A stretch of DNA of 64,000 nucleotides, taken from NCBI RefSeq assembly GCF_040654195.1, contig NZ_JBFAHM010000018.1, positions 1 through 64,000 on the forward strand. The letters run 5' to 3'. This DNA is from Hamadaea sp013361475. GTDB lineage: Bacteria; Actinomycetota; Actinomycetes; Mycobacteriales; Micromonosporaceae. Shown here in pieces: positions 18,456 to 27,850 of the stretch. Under the pieces are notes generated by a model, which made no database searches, had not been told where the DNA came from, and saw nothing but the letters and a program-made list of their open reading frames with translations. Numbering within the stretch: the first letter of the stretch is position 1; every line of letters starts with the position of its first letter. Made by a program: the position numbers and the translations under genes.

Positions 18456-19931
18456 TCATGCTTCCTTTCCACGAACCGAACCACGCAGCCGGCGGAGCTG
18501 GGCCGCGCCGACACCCAAGACCGCGTACGCGGCCAGCCCGGCGACGCCGCCGACGCCGAGCACCACGATCGCCGGGTCCTCGATGGCGTACCAGGCGAGC
18601 CAGGCGAGCGCCCCGGCGACGAGGCCGCCGAGCACCGGACGAAGCAGCTTCGGGCCGACGGGCTTGAGGCGTACGCCGACCCGGCGCAGCGAGACGACCG
18701 TGACCGGCAGTGCGACGCACAGTCCCACCACGGCATGCGCGACGGCGGCCCCGGTGATGCCGCCCTCTGTGGTGGCGAAGATCAGCGCCGGGATCAGCAC
18801 GACCGCCCAGATCAGGTAGAGGCGTAGCGCCGCCTTGGTCGCGCCCGCTCCGATGAGGATGTCCAGCGCGAATCCCGTCAGGACGCGTACCACTGTGAGG
18901 AGCATGAGGAAGGGCAGCACCGGCGCGGCCGCGGACCATTTCGCCCCGTAGAGGACCGCGATGAGTGGGCCGGCGAGCACGGCCATGAGCACCGCGATCG
19001 GCACCAGGACGGTGACCAGCGTGGGCAGCGAGGCCTGCACTCCAGCGGAGAGGGTCTCGGAGTCTACTTCGGACAGCCGGGAGAACCCGGCGACCGAAAC
19101 GTACCGCACCGCGCTGGACAGGATGCTCAGCGCCCAGGTCGAGATGTTGAAGGCCAGCAGGTAATAGCCGAGCTCGGTGGCGCCGGCCAAGTGCCCCACG
19201 ATGATGTAGGCCGCGTTGATCAGCACGGCCTCGACGCCGAGACTGGCCGCGAGCGGGATGCCGAAGGCCATGAGCCGCCGGGCGACCGCGCGATCGAACC
19301 CGACCCGCAGCGGGACCGCCGCCCAGAAGAAGACCAGGACTCCGGTAACCGCGGTCCCAGCGACGAGCCCGCCGGCGAAGCTGTACGCTCCCGCGCCGCC
19401 GAGCGCGAGCGGGACGGCGACCGCGGCATTGACCGCCATGCCGATGAGATTGGCCTGGATGAGCTTGTCCTGCCGGAAGGTACGCATCAGCGCGGCGCTC
19501 CGGACCGCGGTGGCGCCGTCGATGAGGATGACCACGGTGAGCAACCGGATCACCCCGGTGGCCTGCGGCACCGCCGAGACCTCCGCGATGATCGGGGCGG
19601 CGACCCAGAATCCCAGGTAGATGAGGATGCTGAAGGCCATCGCGAGCACCGTGGCGGTGGCCGAGACCTCCTCCAGGGCGCCACGCCACTGCACAGTGGC
19701 GGCGATGAGGCCGACGTCGTTGACGACCATGACGAGCTGCATCGTGGCGAAGGCGACGGCGAAGACGCCGAAATCCGCCGGCGCGAGCAGACGGGCGAGC
19801 ACGAGGCCGAGCGCGAACGACCCGGCCTTGTTCACCAGCGTCCCCGCGAGGCTCCACTTCAGCCCACGCGTCGCCTGCCGCCCGATCGTTTCGGTGGCGC
19901 TGGCTTCGGGGGCGGTCTCTGCGATGGTCAT
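18456..19931 (-). CDS. Wzx-like oligosaccharide flippase
   Basis: A 491-residue MOP-superfamily (polysaccharide_synt) transporter with about 12-14 membrane helices. It starts with RQATRGLKWSLAGTLVNKAGSFALG, and ARLLAPADFGVFAVA (about 60-74) is the family hallmark. It would flip undecaprenyl-linked repeat units across the membrane. A clear paralogue lies at 24108-25625 in the same locus. It forms an operon with the downstream GT2. Confidence 0.88.
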   Translation of the reverse strand: MTIAETAPEASATETIGRQATRGLKWSLAGTLVNKAGSFALGLVLARLLAPADFGVFAVAFATMQLVMVVNDVGLIAATVQWRGALEEVSATATVLAMAFSILIYLGFWVAAPIIAEVSAVPQATGVIRLLTVVILIDGATAVRSAALMRTFRQDKLIQANLIGMAVNAAVAVPLALGGAGAYSFAGGLVAGTAVTGVLVFFWAAVPLRVGFDRAVARRLMAFGIPLAASLGVEAVLINAAYIIVGHLAGATELGYYLLAFNISTWALSILSSAVRYVSVAGFSRLSEVDSETLSAGVQASLPTLVTVLVPIAVLMAVLAGPLIAVLYGAKWSAAAPVLPFLMLLTVVRVLTGFALDILIGAGATKAALRLYLIWAVVLIPALIFATTEGGITGAAVAHAVVGLCVALPVTVVSLRRVGVRLKPVGPKLLRPVLGGLVAGALAWLAWYAIEDPAIVVLGVGGVAGLAAYAVLGVGAAQLRRLRGSVRGKEA

Positions 19932-19988
19932 AGCGAGGCAATTCTCTCGGGCCGTCCACCGGGTCAGCCCCGAATGACGGATTGGCGA

Positions 19989-21092
19989 CTAGTTCTCGGG
20001 CGGAACGGTCGACCCGTCGTCCCACTTGTTGTTCGACCACTGGTTTCCGGTCCCGTTCTTGTTGAATCCGGTCACCGGGCCGTAAGCCCCGCATTTGCGG
20101 TTGGAGCCGCGCTGGAAGACGTTGTTGATCACCACGACGTGGTCGGCGTGCGGGTAGGGCTTGCTCGACGCGTCGCCGCCGTACAGGCAGTAGGACATGC
20201 CCGTGCCGGCGGCCAGGAAGTTGCTGTCGATCAGGACGTCCGAGATGGTCGCGAAGTCGCCGAGCAGGTTCAGGTCACCGGTGCAGCCTTCGCCGACGGA
20301 GTTGGCCGGAGGGCTGCAGAAGATGTAATTGTGACGGATGCGGATGTTCTTCCCGCCGTTGGAGAGGAACCCGCCCAGATGCCAGGCGGCGTCGTCCGGG
20401 ATGCGCTGCCCGTGGAGGTAGGAGTCCTCGACCGTGCAGCTGATCGCGTGTTCGCCGCATTGGACGCTGGTGGCGCCGCCGCGGACCTCGGTGCGGATCA
20501 CCTTCATGTTGCCGTAGCTGACGGCGGGCAGCTGGACCAGGCCGGCGTCGACCTCGGAATCGACCAGCGTGTAGGACCACTTGCTCGATCCGCTGATGTC
20601 GGTGTCCAGGACCACCCGGCCGTTGATCTTGCTGCGCTTGATCGTGACGTTGGCCGCCCGCACCTCGAGGGTGCAGTTGACGGTCTTCGCGTCGATCACC
20701 GTCCCCGCCGTCCTGATCTGGCACGGCCCGCTGTAGGTGGTCAGCTCGGTGCCCGCCGGCACACCGGTGTTGGAGGCGTTCGGCCATGGGCCGCCGGCGG
20801 CGGAGGGAAGTCTGGTCGTGGCACTCGGTTTCGGCGTCGTCGTCGCGGAAGGCGACTTCGTGCCCGAGGGCGACGGCGATCCCGAGACCGACGACGACCC
20901 GTCCGAGACGCCGGCCGAGACCGACGCCGAGGCTCCGGCATCCACTCCACCCTCGCCGGCCGGTCGTTGCACGGCGTACGCGACCCCGATGGCGCCGACG
21001 ATCACCAGCACCGAGGCTCCGGCGAGCACGGCACGGCGATATCGGTCGTACCAGGGTTTCCGGCGAAGCGGTGGCGGTTGTGACGGGCGCAC
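19989..21092 (-). CDS. Membrane-anchored beta-helix protein
   Basis: A 367-residue protein with a basic N-terminus and one membrane helix (about 21-43), then a Ser/Thr/Pro-rich linker to about residue 105, then a repetitive region (TVNCTLEVRAANVTIKRSKI, VEDSYLHGQ, ISDVLIDSNFL, VVVINNVFQRGSN) typical of right-handed parallel beta-helices. Such folds occur in polysaccharide lyases and epimerases, but no specific catalytic motif can be assigned. Start GTG at 21092. It is divergent from the GH16 gene, whose protein has the same anchor-linker-domain layout, which suggests both act on the polymer at the cell surface. Confidence 0.65.
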   Translation of the reverse strand: MRPSQPPPLRRKPWYDRYRRAVLAGASVLVIVGAIGVAYAVQRPAGEGGVDAGASASVSAGVSDGSSSVSGSPSPSGTKSPSATTTPKPSATTRLPSAAGGPWPNASNTGVPAGTELTTYSGPCQIRTAGTVIDAKTVNCTLEVRAANVTIKRSKINGRVVLDTDISGSSKWSYTLVDSEVDAGLVQLPAVSYGNMKVIRTEVRGGATSVQCGEHAISCTVEDSYLHGQRIPDDAAWHLGGFLSNGGKNIRIRHNYIFCSPPANSVGEGCTGDLNLLGDFATISDVLIDSNFLAAGTGMSYCLYGGDASSKPYPHADHVVVINNVFQRGSNRKCGAYGPVTGFNKNGTGNQWSNNKWDDGSTVPPEN

Positions 21093-21244
21093 GGCGGCAC
21101 GCTATCCCTTCGCTCGCTCGGTGTCGCCGGACTCGTTGTCCGAACGACTTAGGAAACTACATCGCATGCTCCGGGGTACCCATCCAGCCGAAATCCGACA
21201 GGGGACAATGATCATGATTGATTGCTGGTACGGTCGGCGGCGTC

Positions 21245-22312
21245 ATGACGCCCCCTGAGCCGCCCCGTCGCACCGCCCGCCTCTGGTGGGCGGTCGCCGC
21301 CGCGGTCGTCGGCGTACTGCTGCTCGGAGCGGGCGCGTACGCACTATCCCGGCCGGGCACGAATTCGGCCGGTTTCGCCGACGGGCCGACGCCAGGATCA
21401 CCCATCGCCTCCGTTCCGACGCCCGCGACTCCGTCGGCGAACGTCAGTCCGTCGCTCTCGGCGTCACCGTCGACCGCGCCCTCGAAGTCGCCGGCGGCCC
21501 AGCCGGCCGGGGTGCCCGCGCCGGCCGCCCCCGGGAAGACCTGGAAGCTGACCTTCAGCGAGGAGTTCTCCGGGTCCGACTACGATCACACCAAGCTCAC
21601 GCCGTGCTTCGACTGGAACAGCGGCGACTGCACGTCGACCTTCAACGAAGGCCGGGAGCACTACCAGCCGTCGCAGGTGACGGTCTCCGGCGGCACCGCC
21701 AAGCTGACGGCTGCTCCGCTGTCCCCCGCCCGGACCGACTCCGCCTGCCAGAACGGCAGGTGCACCTACAAGGCAGGCCTGTTGTCGACGGCGCGGCCCA
21801 AGGCGACGAGCGGCGCCGACTACCTGTACGCCTTCACCTACGGCTACGTCGAGGCGCGCATCAAGTTCCCGGCGACCCAGGGGTTCTTCACGGCGTTCTG
21901 GATGCTGCCGACGAACCGGGACTACGAGTACCAGACCGAGATCGACATCCTGGAACTGCTGGGCGACGACCCGTCGACCATGTACATGACGTACCACTAT
22001 GCCGGGCGCGACCAGTCGTACACGCCGAACACCGGCAAGCACAACAACGGCAAGTGCGCGGTGAAGGACTACTCCAAGAACTTCGTCCGGATGGGCGTCG
22101 ACTGGCAGCCCGACCACATCGCCTGGTACATCGACGGCAAGAAGTGCGGGCAGTTCACCGTCAAGGCACAGATCGCCAAGGAGCCGATGCAGCTCATCCT
22201 GCACATGATGGTCGACAACAACTGGCAACGGCGCTGGAACGTCGGGCTGACCGACCCGACGCTGACCCGCCGCCTCGAAGTCGACTACATCCGGGTCTAC
22301 CAGCAGCGGTAG
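21245..22312 (+). CDS. Membrane-anchored GH16 beta-glucanase-like hydrolase
   Basis: A 355-residue protein with an N-terminal membrane anchor (about 13-38), a Pro/Ser/Ala linker to about 98, and a glycoside hydrolase family 16 domain. The catalytic ExDxxE motif is EIDILE (E232, D234, E237), with E232 the expected nucleophile and E237 the acid/base. GH16 enzymes cleave beta-1,3/1,4-glucans, galactans and related polymers, or transglycosylate. A role in trimming or releasing the locus product is inferred. An in-frame TTG at 21218 is a less likely start. It ends one base before the convergent asparagine-synthase-like gene. Confidence 0.88.
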   Translation: MTPPEPPRRTARLWWAVAAAVVGVLLLGAGAYALSRPGTNSAGFADGPTPGSPIASVPTPATPSANVSPSLSASPSTAPSKSPAAQPAGVPAPAAPGKTWKLTFSEEFSGSDYDHTKLTPCFDWNSGDCTSTFNEGREHYQPSQVTVSGGTAKLTAAPLSPARTDSACQNGRCTYKAGLLSTARPKATSGADYLYAFTYGYVEARIKFPATQGFFTAFWMLPTNRDYEYQTEIDILELLGDDPSTMYMTYHYAGRDQSYTPNTGKHNNGKCAVKDYSKNFVRMGVDWQPDHIAWYIDGKKCGQFTVKAQIAKEPMQLILHMMVDNNWQRRWNVGLTDPTLTRRLEVDYIRVYQQR

Positions 22313-22313
22313 G

Positions 22314-24089
22314 TCACTTCGGCAGGGCCAGCAGGTTGACCAGGTACGCCATCGTGGTCGCCTCGGCGGAGTGCGTACCCGCGAGCAGGCCGTCGAGCCA
22401 GTCCCGCCGCAGGATCGGCTGGTCGTAGAGGGCGGCGCAAGCCGACGGATCAGTACGCCAGTGACTCAGCACCAGGTCGGCGAAGGAGGCCGCGCCGAAC
22501 TGCGCCCGGCGCCCGTGCACCAGCCGTTGGCGTACCTTGCGGGCGACCTGGCGGGCCGTCACGGTGGCGATCGCGACACGCGTCGACAGATCGCGTACGC
22601 CCAGCCGTGCCGGGGTGAGCCCGGTGTCGAGCGGGATGCGGGCCAGCTCCGGGTCGAGCCGGCTCATCAATCGGCCGAGCAGCAACGACTCCCGTTTGTC
22701 GCCAGGCGCCACGGCGAGCGCCAGCTCGATGAACCGGTGGTCGAACATCGGGTTGACCGCGTCCCGCCGTACCGCCGCGACCGTGCCGTGCGCGCCGGAC
22801 CACCGGTGCATCCGGTGATACAGGTAGAACGCGTCGGTCGAACGCAGCCAGTCGCCGGGCTCGAAGATCTCCGTCAGCGTGCCGAGCGTCTCGGCCAGCG
22901 CCTCGGCCCGGAAGTCCGGGTCCAGCGCGGCCTCCTCGACCGCCTCGTTGGCGAAGATCCGCCAGTGGGCCAGCCGGTCGACGAGCTTCGCCGTCATCTC
23001 CGCGCCGACCGGCTGCCCCGCGTAATAGAAGCCGCGGGCGACTTCACCGCCGAGACCGGACAGGCGGTGCCCCTGCGCCAGGCGAGCCTCGACACCCAGC
23101 AACGGGGCGAGGGCCATCGGGCTGGCCTGACATTCGAGGGCGCGGGCGGCCCGCAGGGCGAGCGAATGCGCCTCCTCGGGCGTCGGCGCGGCGACGTCGT
23201 CCAGGTGCAGCACCTGATGCCGCAAGCCGTACCGCTCGGACAGTTTGGCCGCGACCACCACGTCCGGGCTGGTGTCCGCACCGAGTGTCAACGCGCGGAG
23301 GCCACGCCGCTGCTTCTCGGGGACCGCGCCAAGCAGGATGCGTGAATCGTGCCCCCCGGTCAGTTGGAGCACCGCTTCCGGGTGGGCGTCCAGGTACACC
23401 GACAACGAGGTGCTGAGAATCGCGGCCATCTCGTCCACCGCCGCGTCCAGGCTCGGCGCTGGCGCCGTCTGGTCGAACGGGTCGGCGTACCAGTCGATGC
23501 GGACGGCGCCGTCGGAGAGGGTCGCGATGGACGCCGGGGGCATCGCGCGTACGCCCGCGAACGGGGTGCGGTCGGCGATCTGCCAGCCGATCATCGCCTG
23601 CGCCCCGAGACCGGTCCGGTCCAGGCCCGCGCCCGACAGGACGGCCAGCGCCCGCGCGCTCGTCGAGACCGCGGCCACGCCATGGCCCTGCCACCAGTAG
23701 AGCTGCCGGTAGCCGAGCCAATCGGTGGCCACTCGGAGCACGCCGTCCTCGCTCCGATGCGCGGCGGCGAACGGGGGCAACAAGTGCACCAGGGCCCGCG
23801 GCCGGAGCATCATCGCCGCGAGGTCCGATGTGGACAAATCAGCTTCACGCGTACGCAGCAGGCGGCTGAGCCGCACGGTGAACGCGGTCGGCCCGAGGTC
23901 GTCGAACTCCTCGGTTCCGGCGAACGCGACCCAGCCGGTGGCGGTCACGTCGGTCCGGTCGACGGCGACGTTCACGCCGTCGAAGCCCTCGTCGAACGTG
24001 TCGGTGAGACAGGTCAGCGCGGCCGCGGAAGGCTGCCGGAATCGGTCGTTCGCGTGCGGCGCCAGGGCCACGGCGAGGAAGGCTCTCAT
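22314..24089 (-). CDS. Asparagine synthase-like ATP-pyrophosphatase protein
   Basis: A 591-residue protein with a nucleophile-hydrolase-like N-terminal half and an AsnB-like C-terminal half. The PP-loop is LTGGHDSR (about 243-250) in place of the usual SGGxDSS. The N-terminus is MRAFLAVAL, with no Cys2, so glutaminase activity is not expected and ammonia or another amine would be the nitrogen donor. Homologues occur in surface-polysaccharide clusters, where amidation of uronic acids has been suggested. That idea fits the AlgD-like gene here but is inference. It is the last gene of the operon starting at 28887. Confidence 0.78.
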   Translation of the reverse strand: MRAFLAVALAPHANDRFRQPSAAALTCLTDTFDEGFDGVNVAVDRTDVTATGWVAFAGTEEFDDLGPTAFTVRLSRLLRTREADLSTSDLAAMMLRPRALVHLLPPFAAAHRSEDGVLRVATDWLGYRQLYWWQGHGVAAVSTSARALAVLSGAGLDRTGLGAQAMIGWQIADRTPFAGVRAMPPASIATLSDGAVRIDWYADPFDQTAPAPSLDAAVDEMAAILSTSLSVYLDAHPEAVLQLTGGHDSRILLGAVPEKQRRGLRALTLGADTSPDVVVAAKLSERYGLRHQVLHLDDVAAPTPEEAHSLALRAARALECQASPMALAPLLGVEARLAQGHRLSGLGGEVARGFYYAGQPVGAEMTAKLVDRLAHWRIFANEAVEEAALDPDFRAEALAETLGTLTEIFEPGDWLRSTDAFYLYHRMHRWSGAHGTVAAVRRDAVNPMFDHRFIELALAVAPGDKRESLLLGRLMSRLDPELARIPLDTGLTPARLGVRDLSTRVAIATVTARQVARKVRQRLVHGRRAQFGAASFADLVLSHWRTDPSACAALYDQPILRRDWLDGLLAGTHSAEATTMAYLVNLLALPK

Positions 24090-24107
24090 GCTTGCCGCCG
24101 TTCAGGG

Positions 24108-25625
24108 TCAGGTGAGCGCATCGGCCGGCTTCTGGGACAGGCGAGCAGCCCACCGCCGCAGCGTGCTCGGCCCGATCGCGACGGCGACGTACAAGACGGC
24201 TCCGGCCGCTCCGGCGGCGACCAGATCGGCGGCGGGCGGCAGACCGGTCCAGGCGACGACGAAGTGCGCTGCGATTCCGGCGACGGCCCCGGCCAGCAGC
24301 GGCCGACCGGCCGACCGGACGACCGGCCATAGGTGGACGCCCGCCTTACGCAGGGCGATCCCGCACAGCGGCAACGCGACCAGCAGGCTGACCACTCCGT
24401 GCGCGATCGCCGTTCCCCGGGTGCCGTCCACCTGCGTCGCGATGATCAGCGTCGGCACGAGGGCGACGGTCCAGCCCAGGTTGACCCAGAGGGCCGACCG
24501 GCTGATACCGGCCCCGGCGAGCGTGTCGAGGGCGAACGAGGTCACCAGGCGTACGCCGGTGAGGACGGTCAGGAACTGGAGCACGATGACGGCGGGCAGC
24601 CACTTCGGCCCGTACAGGACGTGCACGAGTTGCGGCGCCAGCACCGCCATCAGGACGCAGATCGGGACGACGCCGAGGATGAGCAGCTTCAACGACTTCT
24701 GTACGCCGCGCGCGAACGAGTCGTCGCCACGCCCGGCGAGCCGAGAGAACGCGGCGATCGAGACGTAGCGGATAGCCGACCCGACGATGCCCTGCGCCCA
24801 TCCGGAGATGTTGAAGGCCAGCAGGTAGTAGCCGAGGGCCACGCCGCCGAGGTAGCGGCCGACGATGATGTAGTCGGCATTGGTGACGACGGCCTCCACA
24901 CCCATGCTGGCCGTCAATGGCAGGCCGAATTTCATCAGCGCGCCGACGATCTTCCGGTCCAGGCCGAGGCTGTAGTTCAGCTTCGCGTACGCCATGACCA
25001 TGAGGCCGGTGACGGCCGCCCCGGCGACCTGCCCGACGGCGAAGGCGTACGCACCCGCCCCGGCCAGCGCCAGGGCGATCGACAGCACCGCGGACGCGAC
25101 GAACCCGGCGAAGTTGGCCTTGGTCAGCTTGTCCTGCTGGAAGCGGCGCATCAGCGCGGCGGCCCGCACGGCGGTCAGCCCGTCGATGAGCACGGCCACG
25201 CTGAGCAGCCGGATGAGGTTCGCCGCGTCGACGTCGCCCCCGGCTAGGGCGCCGAGGCCGGGCGCGCCGATCCAGACGGCGCCGTAGATGGCGACGCTGA
25301 ACAACAGCGCCAGGCTGGTCGCGGACGGCGCGACCTGGAGCAGCTGACCGAGTTCGTCCCGGTGCCGCTCACCCTTGAGGCCCCGCCACTGCACGACGCC
25401 GGCGATGATGCCCATGTCGCTGATGTGCGTGGCGAAGAACGCCACCGCCGACGCGACCGCGAAGCCCCCGAAGTCGGCCGGGGTCAGCAGCCGGGCCAGG
25501 ATCAGCCCCACCCCGAACGACGCGATCTTGGTACCCACGGTGCCGAGGAGACTCCAGCTCAGCCCCTTACCGGCCAACCGGCGGAGGCCGCCCGGCTGCT
25601 CTTCCTCGGTCACCGTCGTCGTCAT
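24108..25625 (-). CDS. Second Wzx-like oligosaccharide flippase
   Basis: A 505-residue MOP-superfamily transporter paralogous to the 18456-19931 protein. Both share ARLLxPADFGxFAVA, VQWRG, and LNIS-W---I--SA-RYVS-A-FSRL. It would flip lipid-linked sugars. Its ATG overlaps the stop of the upstream 337-residue protein as ATGA, so the two are translationally coupled. Two flippases in one locus suggest two different lipid-linked substrates or a duplication. Confidence 0.87.
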   Translation of the reverse strand: MTTTVTEEEQPGGLRRLAGKGLSWSLLGTVGTKIASFGVGLILARLLTPADFGGFAVASAVAFFATHISDMGIIAGVVQWRGLKGERHRDELGQLLQVAPSATSLALLFSVAIYGAVWIGAPGLGALAGGDVDAANLIRLLSVAVLIDGLTAVRAAALMRRFQQDKLTKANFAGFVASAVLSIALALAGAGAYAFAVGQVAGAAVTGLMVMAYAKLNYSLGLDRKIVGALMKFGLPLTASMGVEAVVTNADYIIVGRYLGGVALGYYLLAFNISGWAQGIVGSAIRYVSIAAFSRLAGRGDDSFARGVQKSLKLLILGVVPICVLMAVLAPQLVHVLYGPKWLPAVIVLQFLTVLTGVRLVTSFALDTLAGAGISRSALWVNLGWTVALVPTLIIATQVDGTRGTAIAHGVVSLLVALPLCGIALRKAGVHLWPVVRSAGRPLLAGAVAGIAAHFVVAWTGLPPAADLVAAGAAGAVLYVAVAIGPSTLRRWAARLSQKPADALT

Positions 25626-26635
25626 GCTCGCACGGGCTCCACTCGCTCAAGCCAGATCTCCCGCCAGTAGGCGGTGATCGCCCGGGGACAGTTGGCGCTG
25701 AACGCCCCTTCGCAGACCACGCCCTCCAGGACGATGCAGGGGCTCTTCATCCGCAGCATCTTGCCGGTGTTCTCGTCGACGATCGTGTCGATCCGCCGCA
25801 GCACTCGCGCGGTCAGCCCGCAGAACCGGGCCATCTCCGCGTCGAACCCGAGTCCGCGGTTGAGGAGATCGGCGTTGAGCGTTTTCATGATCTCCTCCTT
25901 CGACTTGATGCGGACCAGTTCACCGGGCTGCAGGTCGGTGCGGCCGGTCGGCGTGGGCCCGTCCGACCCGCGCAGGAAGCCCCACGTCAGGCCGCCCCGG
26001 ATCCGCAGCCATCTCGGGAGGGCGCGGGCGCTGAACTGCTGGTAGCGGTTGAAGAAGCCGACCAGGAACGCCCGGCTGACCGCGACGATTCCGGCGTTCC
26101 CCGTACGCACGTCGTCGACGTACTGCCCGAAGTCCAGCAGGGGCAGCACATCCGGCGCCGCGCGCAGGATCTCCGTCGCCTGACAACGATAAATCTCGGT
26201 GCCGTCGGCGGCGATCGCCTGAGCGCGTTCGGTCAGTTGGACGAAGACCTTGTGATCGGCCTCGATCGGCTCGACCGGCACACCATCGGCCGACCCGTCC
26301 TCAACCGGTTTGAGCCAGTCGGTCTTCCAATAGACGAGGCAGGACGCCTGACAGCCGCCGTGCTGGGAGCCGTCGCACCGGACACCGAGCAGGTGCACGG
26401 CGTCGTCCATCCGGCGCATGCCGCTGCGGGTCATCGTGTCGCAGACCTTGTTGGCGACCTTGCCCACCCGGAGCCGGCGACCGCAGTACTGGAGCATCTC
26501 CGGCATGAACGGCAGGGCGTCCACGTCGCCGTTGTCGTCCAGCGTCGCCATGATCTCGTCGGCGCTGAGCACTTCGACCCATTGGCCGACGCGATACTGC
26601 ACGGGTTTGCCGGAGACGGCTGAGCTTGCCTGCAT
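25622..26635 (-). CDS. Unrecognised protein with a duplicated cysteine module
   Basis: A 337-residue soluble protein I do not recognise. It contains two homologous ~95-residue modules at about 17-112 and 235-335. Module 1 has GQWVEVLSADEIMATLD, FMPEMLQYCGRRLRV, GVRCDG and CQASCLVYWKTDWLKPVE. Module 2 has GELVRIKSKEEIMKTLN, FDAEMARFCGLTARV, GVVCEG and NCPRAITAYWREIWLERVE. Aligned cysteines at C-G-R/C-G-L, CDG/CEG and the late C suggest a metal site or disulfides. A middle region (about 125-225) links them. It is tightly packed between a C-methyltransferase and a flippase, so a role in polymer assembly or sugar tailoring is likely but undefined. Confidence 0.7.
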   Translation of the reverse strand: MQASSAVSGKPVQYRVGQWVEVLSADEIMATLDDNGDVDALPFMPEMLQYCGRRLRVGKVANKVCDTMTRSGMRRMDDAVHLLGVRCDGSQHGGCQASCLVYWKTDWLKPVEDGSADGVPVEPIEADHKVFVQLTERAQAIAADGTEIYRCQATEILRAAPDVLPLLDFGQYVDDVRTGNAGIVAVSRAFLVGFFNRYQQFSARALPRWLRIRGGLTWGFLRGSDGPTPTGRTDLQPGELVRIKSKEEIMKTLNADLLNRGLGFDAEMARFCGLTARVLRRIDTIVDENTGKMLRMKSPCIVLEGVVCEGAFSANCPRAITAYWREIWLERVEPVRA

Positions 26636-26686
26636 GGCGACGCTCCTTGGTTGGGAAAAGTCGTGGAGGCGCAGGACGACGGCGGC

Positions 26687-27850
26687 CTACGCGGTGAGGA
26701 TCTGGGCGTCGAGGCCCAGCTCGGCCAGCGATCGCGCGATCTCGTCGGTGTAGGCCGGGTTGGTGATGACGACCGCGCCCGGCTGGATCTCCCGCAGGCT
26801 CTCCGGCGGATCGACCCGATGACCGGTGACCGGCAGGAACCGGCCCCACTTGCGCGGGTTCACGTCCACGACCGCCGACAGCTCGACCTTCGGATCGACC
26901 TGGGTCAGGAACTGCACGCCCCGGGAGCCGGCGCCCCAGAGCACCGGACGCTGCCCGGTGTCCCGCAACGCGGCCAGAGTCGTGTGCCAGCGGTCCAGCT
27001 CCCGGCGGTGGCGCTCGGCGAAACCACGGATCGCGAGCAGCTGCCGGTCCCGGGCCGACGTGCGATCCGGGCCGAACGGGCGAGAGGGGCGGGTCGAGAA
27101 CTCGATGTACCGGAACATGCCGCTGAACCAGGTGCCCTCGGCGATCACGTGCCAGCCCGCGCGTTCGACGATCGCGGCGAGGGCCACGGAGTCGAAGTAG
27201 GACACGTGCGGGTAGATGACTTCCCAGCCGGCGGTCGCGAGGTCGTACCCCGCGTCGGGGACCTCGAGGTAGCCGCGTACCTCCCGGTCGCCGGCCCGTT
27301 CACGCAGCGCGGTGAGGAAGGCGTACGGGTCGTCCTCGTGCTCGAACCAGTGGCGGGAGGTGACGAAGTCGAAGTCCGGCAGCTGACTCGGCTCGTCCAG
27401 CGGCGCCCGTCCGGAGACGAAGAACGCGCCCGACGGATCGGAGCCGGGCGGGCCGGCGTACATCGGGTCGAAGCCGAACCCGGTCGCCCCCGTGTGCTCG
27501 CACAGTTCACGGAGGAACTCACCCTGACCGCAGCCGATGTCGAGGATGCGGCGTCCGGCCAGCTCGTGGCGCTCGGCCAGGCCGGCCACCAGGTCGGTCG
27601 AGAAGCCGCGGAACGCGGCCGAGTGGTGCAGGTTCGTGTCCATGGTCGTGTCGTAGACCATGATCCGCGGGTCGAAGCCGAGATTCCGCACGTACGCACA
27701 GTTCTCGCAGTAGCCCAGGACCATCCGGCCGAGCGGCGAGGCGACCGCCTCATCCCGGGTCGCGTAGTGCACGCCGCAGAGGACGGGGATCCCGCCCAGG
27801 TCGGCGAACTCGACCAGGGTGCCCGCGCCGCACGCGACGCAGTCGGTCAT
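26687..27850 (-). CDS. SAM-dependent C-methyltransferase with zinc-binding N-terminus
   Basis: A 387-residue sugar C-methyltransferase-like protein. The N-terminus has paired cysteines (C4-x2-C7 and C48-x2-C51) like the putative zinc-binding domain of TylC3/NovU-type enzymes. SAM motif I is ILDIGCGQGEF, and a C-terminal C-methyltransferase domain ends with VLWGAGSRGVQFLTQ and VVITNPAYTDEI. It would methylate a carbon of an NDP-keto-sugar. The ATG at 27850 shares a base with the stop of the upstream epimerase (TGATG). A second family member lies divergently at 29051. Confidence 0.83.
   Translation of the reverse strand: MTDCVACGAGTLVEFADLGGIPVLCGVHYATRDEAVASPLGRMVLGYCENCAYVRNLGFDPRIMVYDTTMDTNLHHSAAFRGFSTDLVAGLAERHELAGRRILDIGCGQGEFLRELCEHTGATGFGFDPMYAGPPGSDPSGAFFVSGRAPLDEPSQLPDFDFVTSRHWFEHEDDPYAFLTALRERAGDREVRGYLEVPDAGYDLATAGWEVIYPHVSYFDSVALAAIVERAGWHVIAEGTWFSGMFRYIEFSTRPSRPFGPDRTSARDRQLLAIRGFAERHRRELDRWHTTLAALRDTGQRPVLWGAGSRGVQFLTQVDPKVELSAVVDVNPRKWGRFLPVTGHRVDPPESLREIQPGAVVITNPAYTDEIARSLAELGLDAQILTA

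Noticed and set aside
19191..21083. 630-codon plus frame over the flippase and beta-helix genes
   Set aside because: It crosses two well-supported minus genes and encodes a shadow-type Arg/Asp/Gly/His-rich sequence.
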